From Sinomicrobium oceani (lineage in GTDB: Bacteria; Bacteroidota; Bacteroidia; Flavobacteriales; Flavobacteriaceae): a stretch of 64,000 bases of DNA. Position 1 is the first letter of the stretch. Every line of letters starts with the position of its first letter. Shown here piece after piece: positions 41,896 to 59,559 of the stretch. A program made the translations under genes and the position numbers. Location: the NCBI RefSeq assembly GCF_900119185.1, contig NZ_FPJE01000010.1, positions 62,001-126,000 of the forward strand, written 5' to 3'. Under the pieces are notes generated by a model that was not told where the DNA came from, searched no databases, and was given only the letters and a program-made list of their open reading frames with translations.

Positions 41896-43776
41896 ATGAA
41901 ATATTTTATAGTATTGGTTTCTTTATTATGTATCATTTTACCCGCAGATTACGGTTATGCTTCGGAAATATGGGTGTCAGGTAAAGGAAGCGATGAAAAC
42001 CCCGGAACCAGAGAAAAGCCCCTGGCTTCCGTGGCTATGGCCATACGAAAAGCACGGGAATTGCGAAGGCTGGACGATCCGTCCGTAAAAGAGGGTATAG
42101 ATATCATCATAGCTGACGGGACCTATGTATTGGACAGTCCTGTTCTGTTGAGGCCGGAAGATTCCGGTACGCCGGATAGCCCTACGATAATAAGGGCTGC
42201 CGAAGGGGCACATCCGGTGCTTTCGGGCGGACGTGCTATTGGCGGCTGGGAAAAGCTGCGGCAACCCGTAACAGGGCTCCCGAAAAATGCGGAAGGAAAG
42301 GTGTGGGTCACCGATATTCCTTTTGAGAAAGGAGGCTGGCTGCAGTTCCGGCAACTCTGGGTGAACGGAAAAAAGGCAGTACTGGCCAATACCCTGAACG
42401 ATGGTACCCTGGACCGTATCCTGTCGGTAAACAAGAAAGAAGAAGCATTGTGGATCCCCACACCAAATATTACGTTTGGCAATGGTTCCCACCCGGAATT
42501 TATCATTCATCAGTGGTGGGCCATAGCCAATCTCAGGGTTAGAAATATAGAGAAAGAAGGCCGTAAAACCAGGCTTACCTTTGAGCAACCGGAAAGTACA
42601 ATAGAATTCGAACATCCCTGGCCGGCTCCTTTTATCGATGAAAAGAAAGAATACAACGGCAATTCGGCGTTCTTTTTCAGCAATGCCATAGAATTGCTCA
42701 ACAGTCCAGGGGAATGGTTTGCCGATTATAAAACCGGGAAAATATATTACTGGCCGGAAGAAGGGCAAGACATGCAAAATGCCGAAGTTATTGTTCCGTT
42801 TCTGCAATCGATTACTTTAATTAAGGGTACAAAAGACCGCCCCGTTTCCCATATCGGGTTTAAGGGGATAACTTTTGCGCATACCACCTGGCTGCGTCCG
42901 TCACATCAAGGACATGTGCCTTTGCAGGCCGGGTTTTATATTCTCGATGCTTATAAGCTGGAAGAACCGGGCACGCCGGATAAGGCCGCCCTCGAAAACC
43001 AGGCATGGATAGGACGGCAACCCGCTGCCCTGGAGGCCAGGTATGCCAGTGAGATAACTATAGAACGCTGCCGGTTTATTCATACGGCAGCAACCGCAGT
43101 CGATTTTGTGGAAGGGGTTTCGCACAGCCGGTTGGAAGGCAATGTGTTTTCCGATATCGGGGGTACCGGGATACAGGCCGGTTTTTTTGGCGATGCCGCT
43201 TTCGAAGCACATTTGCCATACGATCCTTCCGATCCGCGCGAACTGGTTCGCGATATAAGAATAGCGAACAACCTGGTTTCCGATGCGACTAATGAAGACT
43301 GGGGATGTGCCGGGGTCAGTGTGGGATACGCCCGGAATATAGCCATAGTACACAACGAAATAACCGATGTCAATTATTCCGGGATCTGTGTCGGATGGGG
43401 ATGGACGAAGACTGTAAATGCTTCCCGGGACAACCTGGTGCACGCCAACAGGATACACCGGTTCGCCAAACAGATGTACGACGTGGGAGGGGTGTACACC
43501 CTCTCTGCCCAGCCCAATACCGAGATCAGCGAAAATGCCATCTATGACCTGCAAAAAGCGCCTTATGCCCATATTCCCGAACACTACCAGTATGTATACC
43601 TGGACGAAGGGTCTTCCTATATACGCATTATAAATAACTGGACCGAAAAAGATAAGTTCTTTTCCAATACGCCCGGTCCCGGGAATACCTGGGAAAACAA
43701 CGGTCCTGACGTAGCTGAAGAAATCAAGGAAAAGGCAGGAATTCAACCGGAATACAGGGATATTTTAAAAAAATAG
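41896..43776 (+). CDS. Exported right-handed parallel beta-helix protein, GH141-like
   Basis: 626 residues. Signal peptide MKYFIVLVSLLCIILPADYG, mature start SEIWVSGKGSDENPGTREKP, which is the N-terminal beta-helix motif (GxDxNPGTxxxPxxS) seen in GH141-type enzymes. Mid-protein helix rungs include IGFKGITFAHTTWLRP, ARYASEITIERCRFIHTAAT, RDIRIANNLVSDATNEDWGC and ARNIAIVHNEITDVNYSGIC. GH141 contains fucosidases acting on complex pectin and xylanases, so a pectin side-chain hydrolase fits the locus. Without an alignment I cannot confirm the catalytic pair, and a lyase-like or epimerase-like beta-helix remains possible. It follows susD in the same direction. Confidence 0.75.
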   Translation: MKYFIVLVSLLCIILPADYGYASEIWVSGKGSDENPGTREKPLASVAMAIRKARELRRLDDPSVKEGIDIIIADGTYVLDSPVLLRPEDSGTPDSPTIIRAAEGAHPVLSGGRAIGGWEKLRQPVTGLPKNAEGKVWVTDIPFEKGGWLQFRQLWVNGKKAVLANTLNDGTLDRILSVNKKEEALWIPTPNITFGNGSHPEFIIHQWWAIANLRVRNIEKEGRKTRLTFEQPESTIEFEHPWPAPFIDEKKEYNGNSAFFFSNAIELLNSPGEWFADYKTGKIYYWPEEGQDMQNAEVIVPFLQSITLIKGTKDRPVSHIGFKGITFAHTTWLRPSHQGHVPLQAGFYILDAYKLEEPGTPDKAALENQAWIGRQPAALEARYASEITIERCRFIHTAATAVDFVEGVSHSRLEGNVFSDIGGTGIQAGFFGDAAFEAHLPYDPSDPRELVRDIRIANNLVSDATNEDWGCAGVSVGYARNIAIVHNEITDVNYSGICVGWGWTKTVNASRDNLVHANRIHRFAKQMYDVGGVYTLSAQPNTEISENAIYDLQKAPYAHIPEHYQYVYLDEGSSYIRIINNWTEKDKFFSNTPGPGNTWENNGPDVAEEIKEKAGIQPEYRDILKK

Positions 43777-43886
43777 GTGCCGTATGATGTGGAAAAGGTC
43801 ACCTTGTTACCGGTGAAGGTACGTTTGCCGGAAAGTTTACAGAAGTAGGGAGAGAAAGAAAAGTATGGGTTAATCGTGAAAACACC

Positions 43887-44963
43887 ATGAAAGACAATAA
43901 AAAACTAAGACTTGGAATACTGGGGCTCGGAGAAGGGAGAAGCACTATGCATGCCGCTTTGTCCGGATCCGGGATAGAACTCGTACAGGTATGTGACCGG
44001 AATGAGGATTTGTGCCGCCACCGGGCAGAAGAGATGGGCTTCGGAAATTATACCACCGATTATGAGGATATGCTGAAAAACCCGGATATAGAAGCTATAG
44101 CGATCTATACCCCGGATCATTTGCATGCTACACACATCCGTGCAGCTTTGGAAGCCGGAAAGCACGTGGTATGTACCAAACCCCTGCTCGATGACCTTAA
44201 AGATGCACCGGGGTTACTGAAACTGCAACGGGAAAAGGGGTTAAAACTGTTTGTCGGCCAGAGTAGTCGTTTTTTCGAACCGATGAAACGGCAACGTAAA
44301 GATTACGAAGCCGGGCTTATCGGCGAATTGATTACCGTAGAAGCTTATTACCATGCCGATCATCGTTGGTTTCTGTCCAAACCCTGGTCGCTCGAATCCT
44401 CGTTTCAATGGTTGTACGGCGGACTCAGTCACCCCGTAGATTTTATCCGTTGGTATCTGCCCGATATCGAAGAAGTCATGGGGTATGGAATGCTGAGTGC
44501 CAACGGTAAAAAAGGAGGACTGAAAAACCCGGATACCATGCATTTTATCTTTAAGGCTTCGGACGGAAAGGTAGCCCGTGTTTCCGGGGCTTATACGGGG
44601 CCTGTACAGCCCGTAAACCGCGACAGTGAAATGAGCTGTGTACTCCGTGGTACCGAAGGCTGCAGCCAGGGCGATTATATGGACCTCCGTTATGCGATCA
44701 CCGATAAAACCGGGGAGGAGCGTATGGTAACATGGGAGCATAAACTCAAATACTATTTTCCGTTTGAAGGGAAAAGCCACCATGCGGGAGAATACCGGAA
44801 TTACCTCGAATATTTTGCCGCGAGCATACGAAATAATGAGACCGCCTATCCCGACCTGGAGGAAGGTATAGGGACCGTTGCACTTTTAAAAGCTATGGAA
44901 CGGTCCCTGCAATCGGGAAAACCGGAGAAGGTAAAAGAAGTACTTCGGGAATACGGACTTTGA
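43887..44963 (+). CDS. Gfo/Idh/MocA-family oxidoreductase
   Basis: 358 residues with no signal peptide, so cytoplasmic. The N-terminal Rossmann fold begins LRLGILGLGEGRSTMHAAL, a GxGxGxx dinucleotide site. The family hallmark EKP reads TKP in VVCTKPLLDD. A C-terminal GFO_IDH_MocA domain includes WLYGGLSHPVDFIRWYLPDI, whose His-Pro-Asp region is likely near the substrate. It would oxidise or reduce a sugar or sugar acid with NAD(P). Sitting between the beta-helix enzyme and an SSS symporter, it probably acts on a monosaccharide released by the locus after import. The sugar cannot be told from sequence. Confidence 0.88.
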   Translation: MKDNKKLRLGILGLGEGRSTMHAALSGSGIELVQVCDRNEDLCRHRAEEMGFGNYTTDYEDMLKNPDIEAIAIYTPDHLHATHIRAALEAGKHVVCTKPLLDDLKDAPGLLKLQREKGLKLFVGQSSRFFEPMKRQRKDYEAGLIGELITVEAYYHADHRWFLSKPWSLESSFQWLYGGLSHPVDFIRWYLPDIEEVMGYGMLSANGKKGGLKNPDTMHFIFKASDGKVARVSGAYTGPVQPVNRDSEMSCVLRGTEGCSQGDYMDLRYAITDKTGEERMVTWEHKLKYYFPFEGKSHHAGEYRNYLEYFAASIRNNETAYPDLEEGIGTVALLKAMERSLQSGKPEKVKEVLREYGL

Positions 44964-45016
44964 TGAAGAAGTTTTCCGGATAAAGAACTTGGAGGTATAA
45001 GATTTAAGATGGAGAA

Positions 45017-46597
45017 ATGAATATATACGATAAGCTGCAACCACTCGATTTTATTGTAGTAGGGCTTTACCTTGCTATAGTGATCGGTATCGGGGCCTGG
45101 GTGAGTTTCCGGAACAGAACTGCGGTTGGGGAGAACCCTTTTCTTGCAGGAAATTCGCTTCGGTGGCCTGGTATTGGTTTTACCATGTGGGGGACCAATG
45201 TTGGTCCCTCCATGCTTATCGCATCGGCCAGTATCGGGTTTACTACAGGTATAGTAGCGGGAAATTTTGCATGGTACGCCTTTATTTTCATATTTCTGCT
45301 TGCCGCCGTTTTTGCCCCGCGGTATCTTGGAGCCGGAACGGCTACATTGCCGGGATATATGGGAAACAGGTTCGGAGATACTACCCGCAACATACTCGCC
45401 TGGTACACCCTGATCACTATTCTGGTCAGCTGGTTATCGCTTACCCTGTTCGCCGGGGGAATTCTGATCCGGCAAATACTGGGACTCCCCATGTGGCTAT
45501 CCGTTATGGTACTCCTGGCCATAGCCGCTTTTTTTACCATTGCAGGCGGACTTAAAACCATCGCGTATACCAATGTATTCCAGATGATCCTGCTTATCAT
45601 AGTATCCCTCGCGCTTACACTTGTAGGCCTGGACAGGGCAGGAGGAACAGCTGCTTTGGCAACCGCCACACCGTCCGGTTTCTGGAACCTTTTTCTTCCC
45701 GCCGACAATCCCGATTATCCCTGGCCGGCCATTATACTGGGCTACCCGGTCATGGGCGTATGGTTCTGGTGTACCGATCAATCCATGGTACAATCGGTTC
45801 TGGGAGCAAAAAGTTTAAAACAGGGACAATTGGGAGCGAACTTTACAGGATGGTTAAAAATACTTGATGTTCCGTTGTTTATCCTGCCCGGAATATTGTG
45901 TTACGTACTTTTTCCGGACCTGGACGATCCGGATAAGGCGTATATGACTATGGTTACCGAACTTTTTCCTCCCGGTATGCAGGGACTGGTCATGGCAGTG
46001 CTTATCGCCGCGTTGGTCAGTACGGTAGATTCCGCATTAAACGCCCTGAGTACGGTGTTTACCATGGACATTTATGTGAAAAAATACAAACCGGAAGCAG
46101 GTTCCGCGGAAATCAGGAGAACCGGACACCTGGTAACTCTTGCAGGGGCGGCTATAGCTGTGTGTATCACGCTGGCTATAGACAGTATAAAAGGACTGAA
46201 CCTGTTTGATGTATTTCAGTCCGTACTCGGATTTATCGCACCACCGATGACAACGGTATTCCTTTTCGGCGTATTGTGGAAACGGACGACCACAAAGGCG
46301 GTAAACAGTATACTCACTTTCGGAACACTGTTGAGTATGGGGACCGGGATATGCTATTTGTGGATCTTTCCGGCGGATACGTATGATTTCTGGCCACATT
46401 TTTTGCTTTTGTCCTTCTATCTTTTTCTGTTGCTGTCGGTTTTGATGGTACTGATCTCCCTGACGGACAAATCAGGTTCCGCAGAAGTATCTCCCGAAGA
46501 AAGAAAAGCTGCAGGGATGTCGGGTAAAGTACGCTGGCTATGGGGAGCCCTGGCGGTAGTTATGATCGTGTTGTATGTCCTTTTTAACGGGCGTTAG
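45017..46597 (+). CDS. Sodium:solute symporter (SSS/SLC5 family)
   Basis: 526 residues, about 13-14 membrane helices, inner membrane. The start MNIYDKLQPLDFIVVGLYLA leads into the first helix. GENPFLAGNSLRWPGIGFTM and GGLKTIAYTNVFQMILLIIV are SSS-family marks. It is a sodium-driven uptake carrier, probably for a monosaccharide or sugar acid. GGAG lies a few bases before the ATG. It follows the Gfo/Idh/MocA gene by 53 bases and precedes a rhamnosidase by 34, a layout expected for uptake of a sugar trimmed in the periplasm, such as L-rhamnose or a galacturonate derivative (inference). Confidence 0.93.
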   Translation: MNIYDKLQPLDFIVVGLYLAIVIGIGAWVSFRNRTAVGENPFLAGNSLRWPGIGFTMWGTNVGPSMLIASASIGFTTGIVAGNFAWYAFIFIFLLAAVFAPRYLGAGTATLPGYMGNRFGDTTRNILAWYTLITILVSWLSLTLFAGGILIRQILGLPMWLSVMVLLAIAAFFTIAGGLKTIAYTNVFQMILLIIVSLALTLVGLDRAGGTAALATATPSGFWNLFLPADNPDYPWPAIILGYPVMGVWFWCTDQSMVQSVLGAKSLKQGQLGANFTGWLKILDVPLFILPGILCYVLFPDLDDPDKAYMTMVTELFPPGMQGLVMAVLIAALVSTVDSALNALSTVFTMDIYVKKYKPEAGSAEIRRTGHLVTLAGAAIAVCITLAIDSIKGLNLFDVFQSVLGFIAPPMTTVFLFGVLWKRTTTKAVNSILTFGTLLSMGTGICYLWIFPADTYDFWPHFLLLSFYLFLLLSVLMVLISLTDKSGSAEVSPEERKAAGMSGKVRWLWGALAVVMIVLYVLFNGR

Positions 46598-46631
46598 TAA
46601 AATATAAAAAGAGAGACCAACTATACTACGA

Positions 46632-48836
46632 ATGAAAATGATTACTGAAAAATACAGGTATTGCTTAATACTGGCCATGGCGGTTCTATTGGGTTCAGGC
46701 AGTATACCGGCGGCGGCACAGGAACGCAGCACAGATGCCACCTGGATATGGTACCCGGGGGACTACGAAATATGGCTGAGTAATAAAATGCAGGCGCGGC
46801 GAACGGAACGCGGAGCGTTTTTCCCTCCCTTGTGGCGGTATTACAGTCCGTATGCCCTGGTCACTTTCCAGAAGCATTTTACACTTCCCGAAGAAGATGT
46901 GGTAGAGATTGTGGCAGAAGGCCAGTGCAAGATACAACTGGACGGGGCCATGTATTACGGCGATCCTTCCCGGGTACATATTCCGGCCGGGGCACACCAT
47001 ATTACTGTTAAAGTATATAACCAGGAAAAAACACCGGCGTTATTTGTCCGCGGAAAACACCTCGGGAGCGATGCTTCCTGGGAGGTCACGTACGAGGATA
47101 AAGAATGGATCGATGAAACCGGCCGAGCTTCCGGTCAGTCCGGAACCGAGTGGCAGCAGGCAGGGAGCTGGAATTTTGATAAGAAAGAAAACAAACCTTC
47201 GGAATTCCGTTTGTCTGTCACGCCGCAATATGCCACGAATGTCACACACGAAAATCACGGCTTTATAGCCGATTTCGGAAAGGAGACTTTCGGATATGTC
47301 CGCCTGCACGGATTGCGGGGTTCGGGTAAAGTATATTTGTACTACGGGGAATCCGAAGAAGAAGCCCGTTCCGTAGAAGCCTGTGAAACACTGGATGAAA
47401 TTACCGTTGGCCCGGACATGAAAAAGGAGTACACGTTGAAGGATTCCAAGGCATTCCGTTATGTCCAGGTACGCACCGAAGGAACCGCTCAGCTCGATTC
47501 GGTCTCCATGCTCTACGAATACCTTCCGTTGGAATACAGGGGAAGTTTCAGGAGTTCGGACGAGCTGCTGAACAAAATATGGGACGTATCGGCCTATACG
47601 ATGCACCTTACCACACGCGAGTTCTTTATAGATGGTATCAAGCGGGACCGCTGGATATGGTCGGGCGATGCCTACCAGAGTTACCTGATGAATTACTACC
47701 TGTTTTTTGACAACCCTTCGGTAAAACGGACCCTTTTTGCATTGCGGGGCAAAGACCCGGTAAAGAGTCATATCAATACCATAATGGACTATTCCTTTTA
47801 CTGGTTTCTCGGGGTGTACGATTATTACCTGTATTCCGGCGATGAAGATTTTATAAAGCAGATCTATCCCGGGATGGTATCCCTGATGGATTTCTGCCTG
47901 CAACGCCGCAATGAAAATAATATGATGCAGGGACTGCCCGGGGATTGGGTATTTATAGACTGGGCAGACGGATTGAGCAAGGAAGGCGAAGTGAGTTTCG
48001 AGCAATTGCTCCTGGCGAGAAGCCTGGAAGCCATGTCTTTATGTGCAGGTATCGTAGAAGACAGTGAGGCCGCCGATTATTATAAAAAACAGGCAGGATC
48101 TTTAAAAGAACAGATATTTGATGCCTTCTGGTCTGCGGACCGGCAGGCATTCCTGCATCACAGGGTGAAAGGGAAAACGACTGATAAAATAACGCGGTAC
48201 ACCAATATGTTTGCCATTTTCTTCGATTACCTGGATGCCGCACAAAAACAAGGCGTGAAACAAGAGGTATTGCTGAACGATGAGGTACAGCAGATCACCA
48301 CGCCGTATATGCGTTTTTATGAGCTCGAAGCACTTTGTGCGCTGGGCGAACAGGAATATGTTCTCGAAGAAATACGCGATTACTGGGGTGGCATGCTCGA
48401 TCTCGGCGCTACTTCGTTCTGGGAAAAATATGATCCGTCGGAAAAGGGGGATGAACAACTGGCCATGTACGGCCGGCCTTTCGGGAAAAGCCTTTGCCAT
48501 GCCTGGGGGGCAAGCCCGGTATATCTTTTCGGTAAATATTACCTCGGGGTACAGCCGACGGCTCCCGGGTATGCGACGTATACCATAAACCCGGTCCTCG
48601 GCGGACTAAAATGGATAGAGGGTAAAGTGCCTACGCCCGGCGGAGAGATCGAGGTGTATTGCAGCACCGGGAAAATACGTGTCCGCAGTACGGAAGGCAA
48701 CGGTATATTGACTTTTAAAAGCAAGACCCGGCCGGTATGCAAAGAAGGAAAAATAACCCGGACCGAAAAGGATACCTACCAATTACAGCTCAGCCCCGGA
48801 ACCACCTATAACATTCAGTATAAATATCAAAAGTAA
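46632..48836 (+). CDS. GH78 alpha-L-rhamnosidase
   Basis: 734 residues. Signal peptide MKMITEKYRYCLILAMAVLL ending near PAAAQ. A beta-sandwich N-terminal region begins DATWIWYPGDYEIWLSNKMQ, a motif common to GH78 enzymes. The catalytic (alpha/alpha)6 domain holds the acidic signature DGIKRDRWIWSGDA with D334, D339 and D346, the general-acid region of the family, and a C-terminal beta-domain (GKVPTPGGEIEVYCSTGKIR). It removes terminal alpha-L-rhamnose from pectic or flavonoid glycans in the periplasm. Next to a symporter and a GH2 enzyme, it most likely trims rhamnose from oligosaccharides imported by SusCD. Length is normal for compact GH78 proteins. Confidence 0.92.
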   Translation: MKMITEKYRYCLILAMAVLLGSGSIPAAAQERSTDATWIWYPGDYEIWLSNKMQARRTERGAFFPPLWRYYSPYALVTFQKHFTLPEEDVVEIVAEGQCKIQLDGAMYYGDPSRVHIPAGAHHITVKVYNQEKTPALFVRGKHLGSDASWEVTYEDKEWIDETGRASGQSGTEWQQAGSWNFDKKENKPSEFRLSVTPQYATNVTHENHGFIADFGKETFGYVRLHGLRGSGKVYLYYGESEEEARSVEACETLDEITVGPDMKKEYTLKDSKAFRYVQVRTEGTAQLDSVSMLYEYLPLEYRGSFRSSDELLNKIWDVSAYTMHLTTREFFIDGIKRDRWIWSGDAYQSYLMNYYLFFDNPSVKRTLFALRGKDPVKSHINTIMDYSFYWFLGVYDYYLYSGDEDFIKQIYPGMVSLMDFCLQRRNENNMMQGLPGDWVFIDWADGLSKEGEVSFEQLLLARSLEAMSLCAGIVEDSEAADYYKKQAGSLKEQIFDAFWSADRQAFLHHRVKGKTTDKITRYTNMFAIFFDYLDAAQKQGVKQEVLLNDEVQQITTPYMRFYELEALCALGEQEYVLEEIRDYWGGMLDLGATSFWEKYDPSEKGDEQLAMYGRPFGKSLCHAWGASPVYLFGKYYLGVQPTAPGYATYTINPVLGGLKWIEGKVPTPGGEIEVYCSTGKIRVRSTEGNGILTFKSKTRPVCKEGKITRTEKDTYQLQLSPGTTYNIQYKYQK

Positions 48837-48845
48837 CCGTTAACC

Positions 48846-51692
48846 ATGAGGAGACTATTTCTCTTACACCTTGTTTTTTGCATCGCCATACAGTTTCCGT
48901 TGTACGCTCAGCAGGAAAAGACCACCCAAAGACTTTATCTTTCCGGTAAAGGCTACCAGGATACCGAAACCTGGGAGTTTAAAATATCCGACGGAAGAAA
49001 CGGCGGAACGTGGAGTACCATAGAAGTTCCCTCCGTATGGGAACAGCAGGGATTCGGTAAATACCAGTACGGAATTAAATTTTACGGCAAGCCACACCCC
49101 GAAGGTATAGCCGATGAAGTAGGAGAATACAAATACAAGTTTACTGTCCCCAAGGGATGGGAAAACCAAAGAGTGAAAATAGTATTCGACGGTTCCATGA
49201 CCGATACCGAAGTCCGGATCAACGGACGTAAGGCAGGAGACAAACACCAGGGCGCATTTTACCGTTTTCAGTACGATATCAGCGGCTTGCTGAAATACGG
49301 AAAAGAGAACCTACTCGAAGTTACCGTAAGTAAAGAATCGGAGAACGGCAGTGTAAACCTCGCGGAACGAAGAGCGGATTACTGGAATTTCGGCGGTATC
49401 TTCCGCCCGGTTTTCCTGGAAGCCCGTCCCGCATATCATATAGACCGTACCGCTGTAAAAGCGGAAGCCGACGGAAGTTTCGAAGCCGATGTTTTTCTCG
49501 GCGAAGGGGCAACCGGACTTCGTGCGGAGGCGGTGGTTACAGACGTGGCCGGAAAAAAGAAAGGAGTACTGAAAGGTGAAGCGGTCCCGGGAAGCGATCG
49601 TATCCGTCTCTCCGGTACCTTCGAAGACATAGCACTATGGACCGCCGAGACACCAAACCTTTATCACGTGGATTTTTTACTGTACCGGGGAGATGAGCTT
49701 CTGCACAAAGTGTCTGACAGATTTGGTTTCCGGACGATAGAAATCCATAAGGGAGATGGTATTTATGTCAACGGACAGCGGGTATTGATGAAAGGGGTAA
49801 ACCGCCACAGTTTCTGGCCCGAATCGGGACGTACGCTGAATAAGGAGCTCAATTATGCCGATGTACGACTCATTAAAGAAATGAATATGAATGCCGTACG
49901 CCTGTCGCATTACCCCCCAGATCCCGAATTTCTGGATGCCTGCGACGAACTCGGCTTGTATGTGATGGACGAACTCGGAGGCTGGCACGGACATTATGAT
50001 GATGCCGTCGGGAAAAAACTGGTACGGGAAATGGTGACACGCGACCTTAATCACCCGTGCATTATTTTCTGGTCTAACGGAAACGAAGGAGGGTGGAATA
50101 CCAACCTGGACAATCAGTTTGAAATATGGGATCTGCAAAAACGGCCCGTACTGCACCCGCAACAGGAACTCAGCGGGGTAGAGACCATGCATTACCGCTC
50201 TTACGGGGAAACCCTCGAATATTTCCGCGGAGAAGAGATCTTTATGCCCACCGAATTTTTGCACGGCCTGTATGACGGCGGACACGGGGCCGGCCTGTTC
50301 GATTATTGGGAGGTGATGAGAAAGCATCCGCGAAGCGGCGGCGGATATTTATGGGTGTATGCCGACGAAGGGATCGCCCGTACCGACCAGGGCGGTCGTA
50401 TAGACAACCAGGGAAATTACGCCGCCGACGGTATCGTAGGGCCTCATCACGAAAAGGAAGGCAGTTTTTATACCATAAAAGAAGTGTGGTCGCCCGTAGT
50501 GGTCCTGCAGGACGAAAAATTACCGGAAGATTTCGACGGTGTATTTACGCTCGAAAACAGGTACGACTTCACCAATACCAATCAATGTACGATAGCATGG
50601 GAACTGGCAGCGTTTCCGGCACCCGGGGATAAAAGTGCCGGACATAAAACCATCACCGGGAAAACCATCAAGGGCCCCGATATAGCCCCGCATGCTGCGG
50701 GAGAATTACAGCTAAAACTGCCGTCGGACTGGAAAAAGGCCGATGTACTGTATCTTAAGGCTCAGGACCCGGAGGGAAAAGAACTCTGGACATGGAGCTA
50801 TACCTGGGATAAAGTGAAAAAACCGGTAATGACGGAGCAGAAAAAAGAAGCCGCTGTCACAGAGACCGCCGCGTATTACGAAGTTTCCGCATCCGGAACA
50901 CAGATAAGGATAGACCGTAAGACCGGGAAGTTGTTACAGGTATGGCAGTCCGGTAAGAAAATAGCATTCGGTAACGGCCCCCGTTTTATCGCAGCCCGCA
51001 GGGGAGACCGTACGCTCGACGGTACCGTAGACAAGGAAGCGGCAAAAGGAGAGGACCGTATATATAAAGAAATTGCTTACGAGGAAAAACTACGGCATAT
51101 TGCTGTTGAAGAAAAAAACGGGGAGGTCACTGTGACCGCCGGGTATTTCGGTCCCTTACAGCAAGTCAGATGGACGGTAAAAAAGGATGGCACCGTACAA
51201 CTGGATTACGATTATGAATATCACGGGATCGTGGAACTGGTAGGTGTATCGTTCGATTATCCCGAAGACCACATGGAGCAGATCAGGTGGCTGGGAAAAG
51301 GACCGTACCGGGTCTGGCAGAACCGCTTGCACGGTACGACCCTCGATGTCTGGGAAAACGAATATAACGACCCTGTTCCCGGGGAATCTTTTGTATATCC
51401 CGAATTTAAAGGGTATTTTGACCAATGGCGATGGGCGGTTTTCCGTACGTCAGAAGGAGAGATCCGGTTGCGGAACGGGAACCCGGGCAGTTATCTCGGA
51501 GTGTACACCCCGAGAGACGGAAGAGATGCGCTGCTCTATACCTTACCGCAAACCGGAATTGCCGTGTTTGATGTTATTCCCGCGGTACGTAACAAGGTAA
51601 ATGCGACCGATCTGGTAGGCCCTTCATCCCAACCGCAATGGATAGAAGGACGTAAAAAGCATACCTTATACCTGGAATTCAAAACTGACTAA
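48846..51692 (+). CDS. GH2 family beta-glycosidase (beta-galactosidase-like)
   Basis: 948 residues. Signal peptide MRRLFLLHLVFCIAIQFPLYA. A GH2 sugar-binding jelly roll (about 40-200; LEVPS-like VPSVWEQQGFGKYQYGIKFY) and an Ig-like domain precede the TIM barrel, which starts RVLMKGVNRHSFWPESGR. The acid/base is E414 in SNGNEGGWN and the likely nucleophile E470 in MPTEFLHGLYDGG. C-terminal beta-domains follow to residue 948. Substrates of GH2 vary (galactose, mannose, glucuronate, arabinose), so beta-galactosidase is the default guess, supported by the pectin-side-chain context. It begins 10 bases after the GH78 gene and ends 44 bases before the next gene's ATG. Confidence 0.9.
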   Translation: MRRLFLLHLVFCIAIQFPLYAQQEKTTQRLYLSGKGYQDTETWEFKISDGRNGGTWSTIEVPSVWEQQGFGKYQYGIKFYGKPHPEGIADEVGEYKYKFTVPKGWENQRVKIVFDGSMTDTEVRINGRKAGDKHQGAFYRFQYDISGLLKYGKENLLEVTVSKESENGSVNLAERRADYWNFGGIFRPVFLEARPAYHIDRTAVKAEADGSFEADVFLGEGATGLRAEAVVTDVAGKKKGVLKGEAVPGSDRIRLSGTFEDIALWTAETPNLYHVDFLLYRGDELLHKVSDRFGFRTIEIHKGDGIYVNGQRVLMKGVNRHSFWPESGRTLNKELNYADVRLIKEMNMNAVRLSHYPPDPEFLDACDELGLYVMDELGGWHGHYDDAVGKKLVREMVTRDLNHPCIIFWSNGNEGGWNTNLDNQFEIWDLQKRPVLHPQQELSGVETMHYRSYGETLEYFRGEEIFMPTEFLHGLYDGGHGAGLFDYWEVMRKHPRSGGGYLWVYADEGIARTDQGGRIDNQGNYAADGIVGPHHEKEGSFYTIKEVWSPVVVLQDEKLPEDFDGVFTLENRYDFTNTNQCTIAWELAAFPAPGDKSAGHKTITGKTIKGPDIAPHAAGELQLKLPSDWKKADVLYLKAQDPEGKELWTWSYTWDKVKKPVMTEQKKEAAVTETAAYYEVSASGTQIRIDRKTGKLLQVWQSGKKIAFGNGPRFIAARRGDRTLDGTVDKEAAKGEDRIYKEIAYEEKLRHIAVEEKNGEVTVTAGYFGPLQQVRWTVKKDGTVQLDYDYEYHGIVELVGVSFDYPEDHMEQIRWLGKGPYRVWQNRLHGTTLDVWENEYNDPVPGESFVYPEFKGYFDQWRWAVFRTSEGEIRLRNGNPGSYLGVYTPRDGRDALLYTLPQTGIAVFDVIPAVRNKVNATDLVGPSSQPQWIEGRKKHTLYLEFKTD

Positions 51693-51735
51693 GCAGACTG
51701 CGAAGGTGTACTTCGCCGGTGAAAATCGTAATGAT

Positions 51736-59547
<7,812 letters not shown>

Positions 59548-59559
59548 GACCGGAAAATC

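Noticed and set aside
42901-43746. Minus-strand open frame of 281 codons
   Set aside because: Antisense to the GH141-like beta-helix gene; no domain or leader, and the plus-strand gene is well supported.
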